Source: CAZLPY01 sp964561525
GTDB lineage: Bacteria > Patescibacteriota > UBA1384 > CAJBMM01
DNA length: 27,011 nt
Direction: 5' to 3'
NCBI GenBank assembly: GCA_964561525.1
Contig: CAZLPY010000008.1
Span: 1 to 27,011 of the forward strand
This document shows positions 6,618 through 13,495 of the stretch, piece by piece (position 1 is the stretch's first letter; each line of letters begins with the position of its first letter). The notes below the pieces were generated by a model, which was not told the DNA's origin, did not search any database, and was given only the letters and a program-made list of their open reading frames with translations. The position numbers were made by a program, and so were the translations under genes.

Positions 6618-8024
6618 ATGACAAAAAAAGTGCTCATAGTGAGTGCATTGGTCGCTATAATTGTGGCGACTACGTTTGTGAGCATCGACCTTGCGTATGC
6701 TGAACAGTTGCCGCCCGGCATTACCATTGATGGCAAATCCTACGTTGGCCAAAACCGAGCCGGCCTAGCGGCGCAGTTATCTGCTTTGCATCAACTCTAC
6801 GACCAAGCATCGGTGACCCTGACCCTAGGCGATCAGACAAAAACTGTTTCGTTTAGTCAAATCGGCATAAGCACTGACGTTGATGCTATGGTGTCGCAAG
6901 CCTTTGCAATTGATCAAAGCAGCCTACCGGGACTCCGCTTACTCCAGGTGGCCGAGGCTATGGCGCAAAGGCGTAGTAACGTGCCGGCAACGGTCCGAAT
7001 CGACCAAACCGCGAAGCAAAAGTTTTTTGATGAGATGCTGCATCCTACCTTTGGTGCCCGACCTGAGGATGCGTCGCTCAACATTTCCGATGCTGGCGTT
7101 GCCATTGTCCCTGCCAAAGATGGCCTATGGGTTGACGATGCTCTGCTCATGACACGCCTCGTCTCCGCCTATCAACAACATTTAGCAACAGTGCTGGTAC
7201 CGGCACAGCCACAAAAGGCAGACACCCCGGCCGATGCGCTGAGCCAGGCCAAAAGCGATGCTGAAGTGTTGCTCGGCAAAACTATTACTCTAACCGCCGG
7301 GGGTAAAAAAATCATCCCAACTCGCAGTGATGTTGCCGCTTGGATTTTGGTTAAGCCAGAGTCAGATGGCATGCACGCCCGTATCGATCCCGACAAATTG
7401 AAAGATTATCTAACAAAAACTGTTGCGCCACTGGTCAACAAAAAAGCGGAGAGTGCAGTAGCGACCAAGGACGGCACGGTTACGAGTACTGGATCGGATG
7501 GGGCAACGCTCCGGGTTGATGACTCAGCCGGATTAATTACCGATGCACTGGCTACTGCTGAGCAACAACCGCTGGTGCAATTGGCTATGGAAGTGAAAAA
7601 TAAATTGACGGTGGTGGTTGATCCGCAACTTGGTTGTGATCCTAACAAAGCGGCGGGAAAATATATCGAAGTGAATCTGACGATGCAAAAAATGTGTTTG
7701 TATGAAGGTGGTAATTTTATTAACACCTTCCGCGTCTCCACCGGAAAGTGGAGTACCCCAACCCCTGTCGGCACTTTTGCCATTCAAAACACCATTGACG
7801 TAGCCTACTCGGCCTCATTTGGCCTGTATATGCCGCATTGGCACGCCATTACGCCTGACGGCGCCTACGGCATCCACGGCTTGCCTTACAGAGGCAATTG
7901 GGTTGAAGGAGTCGGTCACATTGGCACGCCAGTTTCACATGGCTGCATTCGCTTAGGACCAGGCGACGACGTGTTCGTATACGGATGGGCTGACATTGGC
8001 ACACCTGTATTCATTCATCAGTGA
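6618..8024 (+). CDS. L,D-transpeptidase with PG_binding_4-like region and YkuD catalytic domain
   Basis: A 468-aa exported protein. Residues 1-28 form a signal peptide or anchor (MTKKVLIV, hydrophobic core, AYA|EQ). About 40-330 resembles the two-lobed peptidoglycan-binding region (PG_binding_4) that precedes YkuD in many Gram-positive and CPR proteins. The YkuD domain spans about 347-467: YGIHGLP carries the conserved His420 and SHGCIRL the catalytic Cys443 with His441. The enzyme would form 3-3 cross-links in peptidoglycan, or attach proteins to it, at the cell surface. The motifs are complete, so it should be active. There is no Shine-Dalgarno; the TACAAT box 6 nt before ATG predicts a leaderless message. 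Confidence 0.93.
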   Translation: MTKKVLIVSALVAIIVATTFVSIDLAYAEQLPPGITIDGKSYVGQNRAGLAAQLSALHQLYDQASVTLTLGDQTKTVSFSQIGISTDVDAMVSQAFAIDQSSLPGLRLLQVAEAMAQRRSNVPATVRIDQTAKQKFFDEMLHPTFGARPEDASLNISDAGVAIVPAKDGLWVDDALLMTRLVSAYQQHLATVLVPAQPQKADTPADALSQAKSDAEVLLGKTITLTAGGKKIIPTRSDVAAWILVKPESDGMHARIDPDKLKDYLTKTVAPLVNKKAESAVATKDGTVTSTGSDGATLRVDDSAGLITDALATAEQQPLVQLAMEVKNKLTVVVDPQLGCDPNKAAGKYIEVNLTMQKMCLYEGGNFINTFRVSTGKWSTPTPVGTFAIQNTIDVAYSASFGLYMPHWHAITPDGAYGIHGLPYRGNWVEGVGHIGTPVSHGCIRLGPGDDVFVYGWADIGTPVFIHQ

Positions 8025-8079
8025 CGACTAAGAACTAGGGCAAATTTTCCTTGACGAGTCAGCCGTTAGTCAATAGACT

Positions 8080-8328
8080 TTACTGCCCTACTATTTTCTT
8101 GATCGCTTCGGGCTCGTAGCCAACTACAATGTGTTTTTGATCCCCCTGCTGCACCACGAGCGCTGGTACGCTCCACTGCCCGGTGTGTGAAACCAGCTCA
8201 TTGGCCACGTTTTCATCGCCATCAACTGTTTTTTCACTAAACTGTACCGCTAATTCCTGCAACAGGTGCTTGGCTTTGCGAGAATGGTCGTCACCGGCCA
8301 TAGTGTAGAGAGTGATTGAATCAGCCAT
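8080..8328 (-). CDS. Glutaredoxin-fold protein without active-site cysteines
   Basis: An 82-aa protein matching small glutaredoxin/NrdH-type proteins in length and pattern: strand ITLYTM, then a helix with RKAKHLLQEL, the cis-proline motif SVPALVV (about 53-59), and VVGYEPEAI near the end. At the position of the CPYC motif it reads DDHS (residues 13-16), so both redox cysteines are replaced. A thiol-disulfide role therefore seems excluded; a binding or regulatory role is more likely (inference). It is the second gene of an operon: the TAA of the upstream HAD-like gene overlaps its AAAGGA Shine-Dalgarno, with 10 nt between stop and start. Confidence 0.8.
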   Translation of the reverse strand: MADSITLYTMAGDDHSRKAKHLLQELAVQFSEKTVDGDENVANELVSHTGQWSVPALVVQQGDQKHIVVGYEPEAIKKIVGQ

Positions 8329-8338
8329 GGTAATTCCT

Positions 8339-9583
8339 TTACGATACGATTGGTTTGAGATGCAAATAGGCGTCCACTACATCGAGCAGTTCCTCAATGT
8401 GCCCTGCGGCATATTCAATACCACCGCGGGTCTCTACCATATCACGAATTTTTTGTGCAGCTCCATCGCTACAGGCGATGAATCGATGTTGTTGTTTGAT
8501 ACCCCACTCTAGCAACGGCATACTAAACGGGCTATCTGAGCACACAATAATCATGCGATCTTTGCCCACCATCTCTTGAATCGTTTCAGCAGCCTGCACG
8601 TCGCTCGCGTCAGCTGGGCGGATCAATGAACCACGGGCACCAAGGTGGACGAAACGAAACATCTGCAATAACTGATCTACCCGCTCCATATCCCACACTC
8701 GCTCGTCGTGGGACGGGCTAAACACTGACTGCAAACTCGGATCTTGTGATAAAAAGTAGTTGATAATGTGGCTTTCGATGGCACGCACATCTTCTTTCAC
8801 CATATCGCTTAAGGCAGTAGCCAAGGCTTTCACGAGCTCATGAGCAGCCTCCTTATCAAGGTCCTTGCTTAAACTGCGAGCATACGAATGCACTCGAATG
8901 CCAAGAGAGTATTCAGTCGCGCTGAAGTAAAACCGATCTTTAAAATGAGATGAGCCGTGGGTCGCAGCTGCAACCGCCAGGCGCTCCAAAGCGTGTGTCA
9001 GCTCACTGCGCATCCCCGCGGTATGATCCTTTTTTTGTTTCGGGGATGATCCTAAGTACAGACCGAGCCCCGACTCATACACCATGCTCACTTGCCCTTG
9101 ATCGATAGCGGCCGGCCCAGCGAGTGCGGTCGTTAGCAAGGCGGTGACATCAGCGGTATCGTGGGATAGTACCGCCAGATGCGCACCGGGGTTACTGCGT
9201 AAAAACTGCTGCATCCGAGCTGGCACCTCTGGCTGCAGCACTGGAATATCTCCGCTGCCCGCTAAAAAATCATCAATATGCATAAACAATAGTACTTTTT
9301 GCGGCACCGCAAAGTCGGTCATGCGAAGGCCAATTTGCACTGCATCAGCGTTCACGCGCGCTAGTAAATCAACCACCTCGGGCCGTGCACTGGCGGGCAA
9401 TTTTGACAAAATCGCATCGGCTCGATTTTTTAATTGGTCACGGGCTGTTTCCGCATTGTGACCGAGCAACTCATCCAGGTGATCAAGCTCCGGGATCAAT
9501 TGAGTCAGACGCTCCAACTTAGCCAAGTTTACCTTGGCGGCCGCATCAATCAGCATTTGTTTCATGTCTTCACGATTAGTCAT
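8339..9583 (-). CDS. HAD-IIB-like protein with degenerate catalytic motif
   Basis: A 414-aa protein. Residues 1-90 are predicted helical. From about 96 the pattern follows HAD phosphatases of the Cof/sucrose-phosphatase type: KVLLFMHIDDFL at motif I, HLAVLSHDT at motif II, VYESGLGLYLG like the 'ENGA' strand, and the end MIIVCSDSPFSMPLLEWG...GGIEYAAGHIEELLDVV like motif IV and the final helix. In motif I the nucleophilic Asp of DxDGT is replaced (H-I-D-D), so it is probably not a normal phosphatase. Fold assignment is by eye and moderate. No Shine-Dalgarno is present; TATCAT lies 6 nt before the ATG. It is transcribed together with the cysteine-free glutaredoxin. Confidence 0.6.
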   Translation of the reverse strand: MTNREDMKQMLIDAAAKVNLAKLERLTQLIPELDHLDELLGHNAETARDQLKNRADAILSKLPASARPEVVDLLARVNADAVQIGLRMTDFAVPQKVLLFMHIDDFLAGSGDIPVLQPEVPARMQQFLRSNPGAHLAVLSHDTADVTALLTTALAGPAAIDQGQVSMVYESGLGLYLGSSPKQKKDHTAGMRSELTHALERLAVAAATHGSSHFKDRFYFSATEYSLGIRVHSYARSLSKDLDKEAAHELVKALATALSDMVKEDVRAIESHIINYFLSQDPSLQSVFSPSHDERVWDMERVDQLLQMFRFVHLGARGSLIRPADASDVQAAETIQEMVGKDRMIIVCSDSPFSMPLLEWGIKQQHRFIACSDGAAQKIRDMVETRGGIEYAAGHIEELLDVVDAYLHLKPIVS

Positions 9584-9595
9584 AATCTAATGATA
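9584..9595 (-). promoter_or_regulatory. -10 box of the HAD-like operon, leaderless arrangement
   Basis: TATCAT (9595-9590 on the minus strand) is followed by TAGATT and then ATG at 9583. Confidence 0.45.
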
Positions 9596-9626
9596 CCCGA
9601 GTTCACTACCACCTGACAACGTGCCT

Positions 9627-9656
9627 TTGACTAAATGCAAGCAATGCGCGCATACT
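9627..9656 (+). promoter_or_regulatory. Putative promoter of the 38-aa membrane protein
   Basis: TTGACT (9627-9632), 18 bp, CATACT (9651-9656), about 20 nt before the start codon. Confidence 0.5.
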
Positions 9657-9677
9657 AACCTTAAAGAAAGGAGCATG

Positions 9678-9794
9678 ATGGCAAATGATTTTAAGCAGCC
9701 CGCCGAGCCCGATCCAGCCGGTGGATGCCTGAACTTCCTACCCATAGTGATGCTCGTGCTTGGGTTTACGATGCTTGGTATTCATTTTTTGTGA
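9678..9794 (+). CDS. 38-aa single-span membrane microprotein
   Basis: The frame reads MANDFKQPAEPDPAGG, then CLNFLPIVMLVLGFTMLGI, a clear transmembrane segment, and ends HFL. AAAGGAG (9667-9673) precedes it and the promoter TTGACT-18-CATACT lies upstream. An ATG at 9675 is also in frame but too close to the Shine-Dalgarno. The gene is shorter than usual gene-finder limits. Function unknown; an accessory subunit of a membrane complex is one possibility. It is divergent to the HAD-like operon. Confidence 0.6.
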   Translation: MANDFKQPAEPDPAGGCLNFLPIVMLVLGFTMLGIHFL

Positions 9795-9870
9795 CCAGCC
9801 ACATCAATATTGCTCGTTTTAATAAACTATTTTTGTAGCCGGTGATTTGTATTGCATAGCAAGATGGCAA

Positions 9871-9903
9871 TAAAAAAGACGTTTCGTGTGTATTCGAAAC
9901 GTC
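9871..9903 (-). terminator. Intrinsic terminator of the 9956-11014 operon
   Basis: On the minus strand, stem GACGTTTCG / CGAAACGTC (9 bp, 8-nt loop) is followed by six T. Confidence 0.85.
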
Positions 9904-9955
9904 ATTCGGTGGGGTATGCCCCGCGCTATTGGTGGCATCACCCACAAACCTGTCA

Positions 9956-10390
9956 TCATATTTGAGGCAGCACGGCACTAGGCCGTAGGCGAGCCAAACG
10001 TCCTGACGTTTTATGTGGCTCTTGTGTAAACCCCGTAACAGCCTTGGGATCGAGGAGGCTCTGTGTGTCTTTGGGGTTGATCAGGATCAGTGTCTCGCCG
10101 GTCGCCATGCTTCGGATAATGTGGTTGACTCCGTGTGCGGCATCGTATGTGCCTACCAGCTTGAGGCTGTATGTGCACATTTCGTCGGAGACCACCCATT
10201 TGAGCGGAATGGGCAACTTGCCTAACCCGCGCGCAAGCCACCTGAATGAAACGTGTAGCACGGCATCTGGTCCGGAACCCTCGATCCACACGTCCCCAAT
10301 TTCGCCGCAATAACTCACGCCCTTCCATGCCTTCCGAATCACAAGCTGCCCGCCCGAGAATGAGGCTTGTTGTTTATCAGTAAGATCCAC
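9956..10390 (-). CDS. Hypothetical protein (144 aa), second gene of ORFan operon
   Basis: I do not recognise this protein. It appears soluble and mainly beta-stranded (AVLHVSFRWLARGLGKLP, MCTYSLKLVGTY, GETLILINPKD), with a basic C-terminal tail (RLARLRPSAVLPQI). No signal peptide or membrane segment is evident. The start is a GTG at 10390 with AAGGA 6 nt upstream. It lies 42 nt behind the 193-aa ORFan, and the pair shares one promoter (11142-11114) and one terminator (9903-9871). Confidence 0.65.
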   Translation of the reverse strand: MDLTDKQQASFSGGQLVIRKAWKGVSYCGEIGDVWIEGSGPDAVLHVSFRWLARGLGKLPIPLKWVVSDEMCTYSLKLVGTYDAAHGVNHIIRSMATGETLILINPKDTQSLLDPKAVTGFTQEPHKTSGRLARLRPSAVLPQI

Positions 10391-10432
10391 GACCCTTCCT
10401 TTCTCGCGTTTTTAAGCCCCGCCGGCTATTTT

Positions 10433-11014
10433 CTAATCCTCGATGATCCACAAGCGGACAATCGAATTAAAGCTAGGACTGATGGTCTTGTAGCCTAGGT
10501 CGACTATCAAACTATTGTCGAGGATGTGATTCAAACTGCCTTCGTGGCGCTCCCCGTCATTCAGCCAAAACTGAATTCGCTGTCCGATCCGGAGCTGATT
10601 GCTCAATGGACTGGCCAGATAGCGTAATTGACGCGCCTGATCCGCCAAGTCGATCCGTGAGCTTGATTGATACTCGGCGTAGACATGAAGCGCGTAGCCT
10701 TCTGACTCGGCGGTGGCAGCGTGCTGCATACCACCAACACTTAGATCCGCAATCGCCCATCTGTGTATGGGATTTCTTTCCCACATCGTCATACCGACGC
10801 CAAAGGTAAACTCGCCCGAATTGCACTTGTAAGACCCGCTCACCGTATAATACGAAGCGAAGTTTGCACAGGGCCGATCACCTCGGTCTTCCTGGCTTAT
10901 ATCAAGACTGGCCAGGAAGAAGGGGGAGTTGCTCATGCAAGAGGCTTGCTTAATCGCCATCGAAACAACTTCGAGCACTGTTAATTCCTGCTCAGTGAGT
11001 TTGAGTTCCAACAT
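10433..11014 (-). CDS. Hypothetical protein (193 aa), first gene of ORFan operon
   Basis: No family recognised. The protein starts with a helical segment (MLELKLTEQELTVLEVVSMAIK), then Cys/Phe-rich and beta-like stretches (FASYYTVSGSYKCNSGEFTFGVGMTMW), and ends with an SH3-like beta pattern (GQRIQFWLNDGERHEGSLNHI, NSLIVDLGYKTISP). The ATG at 11014 is chosen because AGAGGA lies 6 nt upstream; a TTG at 11029 is in frame but has no such signal. The message has a leader of roughly 93 nt containing a perfect 16-bp stem-loop (11037-11086), which may control stability or translation. Confidence 0.65.
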   Translation of the reverse strand: MLELKLTEQELTVLEVVSMAIKQASCMSNSPFFLASLDISQEDRGDRPCANFASYYTVSGSYKCNSGEFTFGVGMTMWERNPIHRWAIADLSVGGMQHAATAESEGYALHVYAEYQSSSRIDLADQARQLRYLASPLSNQLRIGQRIQFWLNDGERHEGSLNHILDNSLIVDLGYKTISPSFNSIVRLWIIED

Positions 11015-11036
11015 GTCGAATCCTCTCAAGATGGTA

Positions 11037-11086
11037 TTTGGTATAGCTGCAAAAGCCCTTTTGATGACACTTGCAGCTATACCAAA
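11037..11086 (-). promoter_or_regulatory. Perfect 16-bp stem-loop in the leader of the ORFan operon
   Basis: TTTGGTATAGCTGCAA (11037-11052) and TTGCAGCTATACCAAA (11071-11086) are exact inverted copies separated by 18 nt. The structure sits between the predicted transcription start (about 11107) and the Shine-Dalgarno (about 11021-11026). It lacks a T-run, so it is not a simple terminator. Confidence 0.8.
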
Positions 11087-11113
11087 CGAATGTTAAATTA
11101 CCAAAACGACCAT

Positions 11114-11142
11114 ATTATACTACTTGGTCATGCGTTAGTCAA
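11114..11142 (-). promoter_or_regulatory. Near-consensus promoter of the ORFan operon
   Basis: Minus strand TTGACT (11142-11137), 17 bp, TATAAT (11119-11114). Confidence 0.8.
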
Positions 11143-11165
11143 CGATTTTTGGTACAGAATTAGGG

Positions 11166-11240
11166 TCTATCTCTACAACCTACGTCCTACTTGTCCTCCG
11201 TAGCCATAAGCTTGACGAACGGGCGAAGGACGGACCGCCT
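11166..11240. repeat. Heptamer array with inverted partner
   Basis: Units TCTATCT, CTACAAC, CTACGTC, CTACTTG, TCCTCCG follow each other in 7-bp steps (11166-11200). GTCCTCCGTAGCC (11193-11205) pairs imperfectly with GGGCGAAGGAC further right (11221-11231), so the stretch can fold. It lies just behind the TrxR-like gene and may act as its 3' end structure. Confidence 0.5.
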
Positions 11241-11245
11241 ACATA

Positions 11246-12202
11246 CTACTTATTCTTCGAAATGCCCCAATCGATGTTGGTGGCGATAGTGCCATGCTTT
11301 TTGGCGATGTAATTATGAGCGGCGATGGCCGCTTTGGCCCCTTCACCGGCCGAGATCACCACTTGTTTGTAGGGAATAGTGGTCACGTCTCCTGCGGCAA
11401 AAATGCCAGGGGTAGCGGTAGAGCAATCAGGCTCGATGATGATTTGCCCAATTTTATCCACTGCTACCAAATCCTTAACCCACTCCGTTTTGTTAGAATA
11501 GCCGATACCGATAAAACAATCATCAACCGCCAGTTCGTGTTCAACTCCACCGGATACAACGGTGATTTTTTCCAATATTTTATCACCGATAAATTCCTTC
11601 ACTTGAACGTTGTAGGTAATCTCTACCTGATCGCTCCGCTCCGTGAGGCGATCTTGTAAAATCTTTTCCGCTCGCATCACTGGCTCGCGCACCAGCAAAT
11701 ATACCTTTTTTGCTACATCAGCCAAGGTAATAGCAGCTTGTGCGGCCGTGTTTGCACCACCAATTATCGCTACAGTTTTGCCTTGATACGGCCTCGCGTC
11801 ACGCAAGGCGGCGTAGTGCACATGTTCACCTTTAAATTTTTCCTCCCCCGGCACCCCTAAATCGCTCGGTGTTTTACCGAACGCCAAAATAATCGCTTCA
11901 GCCGCGTGTTCGTGATGAGGCGTGGTAACCACAAACTGCTCGCCACTTTTTTTAATATGTGACACCTCTTCATAGCGGATGTCGCCACCCACGCTCAACA
12001 CTTGTCGCTCGAATTTTTTCATCAAATCCCACCCTTCGAGCAAATCGAGCCCGGGATAGTTTTCGATCTCTGGTGTAGTTGATGCTTGCCCACCCAAATC
12101 TTTTGAAAGAATCAGTGTTTTTAAGCCACGGCGAGATGCAAATAACCCAGCGGTTAAGCCGGCAGCGCCACCACCAATAATAATGAGGTCGTAGGTTTCC
12201 AT
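11246..12202 (-). CDS. Thioredoxin-reductase-like FAD/NAD(P)H oxidoreductase lacking CxxC
   Basis: A 318-aa protein with the full fold of the TrxR/FNR flavoprotein family: FAD-binding GGGAAG at 10-15, NAD(P)H-binding IIGGANTA at 147-153, and the second FAD motif GIFAAGDV at 266-273. In thioredoxin reductase a CATC motif precedes the NADPH-domain glycine loop; here the aligned residues read AALR (131-134), so neither redox cysteine exists. It cannot reduce thioredoxin by the usual mechanism. TrxR-like ferredoxin-NAD(P)H reductases also lack CxxC, and a ferredoxin is encoded at 15561-15803, so an electron-transfer role with ferredoxin is a reasonable guess. A TTGATC-17-TATGCT promoter lies directly upstream. 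Confidence 0.85.
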   Translation of the reverse strand: METYDLIIIGGGAAGLTAGLFASRRGLKTLILSKDLGGQASTTPEIENYPGLDLLEGWDLMKKFERQVLSVGGDIRYEEVSHIKKSGEQFVVTTPHHEHAAEAIILAFGKTPSDLGVPGEEKFKGEHVHYAALRDARPYQGKTVAIIGGANTAAQAAITLADVAKKVYLLVREPVMRAEKILQDRLTERSDQVEITYNVQVKEFIGDKILEKITVVSGGVEHELAVDDCFIGIGYSNKTEWVKDLVAVDKIGQIIIEPDCSTATPGIFAAGDVTTIPYKQVVISAGEGAKAAIAAHNYIAKKHGTIATNIDWGISKNK

Positions 12203-12211
12203 TCGCCTTTA

Positions 12212-12240
12212 AGCATACTGGAGAAGCGCCCAAGGATCAA
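12212..12240 (-). promoter_or_regulatory. Putative promoter of the TrxR-like gene
   Basis: Minus strand TTGATC (12240-12235), 17 bp, TATGCT (12217-12212), ending 9 nt before the ATG. The leader would be only a few nucleotides. Confidence 0.45.
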
Positions 12241-12247
12241 GGCAATA

Positions 12248-12537
12248 GAAAACCCGAGCGATTTCGAACAACTCTACTCCGCAGACCATTGGGACCGAAT
12301 ACTCGAGGTGTCTCGCAAGCTAGACCGCGATGTAGATTGTTGCAATCGTAACTCTCTTTGCACGTGCAGCAAACTCAGTATGCGATTTATGTGTAGGTGA
12401 CCAGCCGCTGTACTGGCCGCGGACACGGATCATGCAGACGGGTCGTGATGGGCTACAATTGATCCGCGACGCTGTTATGCGAGCATTATGGTGTACAGCG
12501 AAACGTTCGGTAATGCAAGTTAGCGGTCTAGTAAATA
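12248..12537 (+). pseudogene. Possible decayed coding remnant
   Basis: The 12203-12577 gap has no intact gene, but two short frames read like protein. One contains NPSDFEQLYSADHWDRILEV and continues SRKLDRDVD, then turns Cys-rich and stops at 12398. A second, in another frame (about 12426-12537), contains GRDGLQLIRDAVMRAL. Neither has a start signal. This fits a frameshifted fragment, but the evidence is only plausible amino-acid composition; it may also be chance. Confidence 0.25.
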
Positions 12538-12541
12538 CCCC

Positions 12542-12571
12542 TTGAAGGCGATTGGATAAATAGATTATAGT
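12542..12571 (+). promoter_or_regulatory. Promoter with leaderless arrangement
   Basis: TTGAAG (12542-12547), 18 bp, TATAGT (12566-12571), then 6 nt and ATG at 12578. No Shine-Dalgarno. Confidence 0.5.
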
Positions 12572-12577
12572 TTTGTT

Positions 12578-12898
12578 ATGACAGAAGCGACGATTTCCAA
12601 AACTACTCAATTTTTTAATGGCTTAATAATGACACTGAGTTTAATTATTTTCTATGCCATCGCCATAGGCATTTGGGGAGCAGCAATTCACAAAAGCTAC
12701 CTTTGGTTTGCCTTCTTTGGAGCTGGATTTGGTTTACTACTTGGGCTGATAGCAGGGCCGATAGTCGCTCACCAAAAAACGCATGAACGGGCTCGAGAAA
12801 TGATCTCCGCTGTGAGCAGTCTCTGGGAAGGTATTGCACTGATAACAGGTATTCTCGGTCTTATAGTATGGGCAATTAGAGTAATGTTTTTTCGGTAA
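12578..12898 (+). CDS. Small three-span membrane protein (106 aa)
   Basis: Hydrophobic segments at about 14-36, 42-64 (AFFGAGFGLLLGLIAGPIVA, Gly-rich) and 80-103 indicate three transmembrane helices; HQKTHERARE forms a charged loop between spans 2 and 3. I do not recognise a family. It has a promoter whose -10 lies 6 nt before the ATG. It converges with a two-gene minus-strand unit whose stop is 6 nt away, and all three genes are visibly richer in A and T than their surroundings. Confidence 0.65.
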   Translation: MTEATISKTTQFFNGLIMTLSLIIFYAIAIGIWGAAIHKSYLWFAFFGAGFGLLLGLIAGPIVAHQKTHERAREMISAVSSLWEGIALITGILGLIVWAIRVMFFR

Positions 12899-12903
12899 CA
12901 ATT

Positions 12904-13161
12904 TTAAGAATTGTGTCCCGAAGACTTAAAATAAAAACCTATTATAAAGCCAAGAGGACTACCTACTGCGAGTAAATAATCCTTTGTAGTATCTGATCCT
13001 AATTTAAAAAAGGTTGCAAGAAAAATTAAAATTATGACTATCAGCAAATACCCTAGAACAAAAACAGTTGCTATTACGCTGCGGGTACCTTCTTGTTTTT
13101 CTGATCGCTTAATTGCTGATTGATCTACGGGGCTGATATTCTCAATAGTTCTCTTAGCCAT
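12904..13161 (-). CDS. Small two-span membrane protein (85 aa)
   Basis: A polar, charged N-terminus (about 1-27) is followed by a strong transmembrane segment (28-52, VIATVFVLGYLLIVIILIFL) and a second weaker, Gly-rich one (62-80, YLLAVGSPLGFIIGFYFK). Family not recognised. GAGG lies about 9 nt before the ATG. It starts 3 nt after the stop of the 70-aa gene, so the two are surely cotranscribed and probably work together. Confidence 0.65.
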   Translation of the reverse strand: MAKRTIENISPVDQSAIKRSEKQEGTRSVIATVFVLGYLLIVIILIFLATFFKLGSDTTKDYLLAVGSPLGFIIGFYFKSSGHNS

Positions 13162-13164
13162 TCG

Positions 13165-13377
13165 TTAGAGCCTCTTAATATCAATAATGTAAGTATCAGA
13201 CCCCTTCTTAAACATTATTTTGTCGTCTTCTGGAAGTTCTAATATCTTCAACCCTTTAGAAACTACCTGATCTAAATTGTCTTCAGATATGCCAAGTTTT
13301 TGCGCCAACTCTTTTAGTTTAACAAGAGCGCCATTCTTAAATGTCAGTACGTATTCTTCTTGGTTTTCTTCAGCCAT
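13165..13377 (-). CDS. Small soluble acidic/basic protein (70 aa)
   Basis: The pattern YVLTFKNGALVKLKELAQKL, then GISEDNLDQVVSKGLKILEL and a final beta segment (KIMFKKGSDTYIIDIKRL), suggests a compact strand-helix-helix-strand domain, somewhat like small DNA-binding or antitoxin-type proteins, but I cannot name a family. AAAGGA precedes the ATG by 8 nt. It is the first gene of a pair with the two-span membrane protein; such a soluble/membrane pair could be regulator plus effector, which is speculation. Confidence 0.6.
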   Translation of the reverse strand: MAEENQEEYVLTFKNGALVKLKELAQKLGISEDNLDQVVSKGLKILELPEDDKIMFKKGSDTYIIDIKRL

Positions 13378-13423
13378 AATGCATTCCTTTTATCATGTCT
13401 AAGTTTATATTACAAGTACGAAA

Positions 13424-13456
13424 CAAACAAAACAAGCCGGCAAAAACCCGAGCTTG
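13424..13456 (-). terminator. Intrinsic terminator of the MBL RNase gene
   Basis: Minus strand stem CAAGCTCGG / CCGGCTTG (one bulge), followed by TTTTGTTTG. Confidence 0.6.
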
Positions 13457-13495
13457 CAACTGATTTACGGTTATAACGCAGATAGTCAGCGCTGT

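Noticed and set aside
13165..13377. Confident antitoxin assignment for the 70-aa protein
   Set aside because: Size and pairing fit loosely, but no ribbon-helix-helix, AbrB or HTH motif is clear, and the membrane partner is not a known toxin type.
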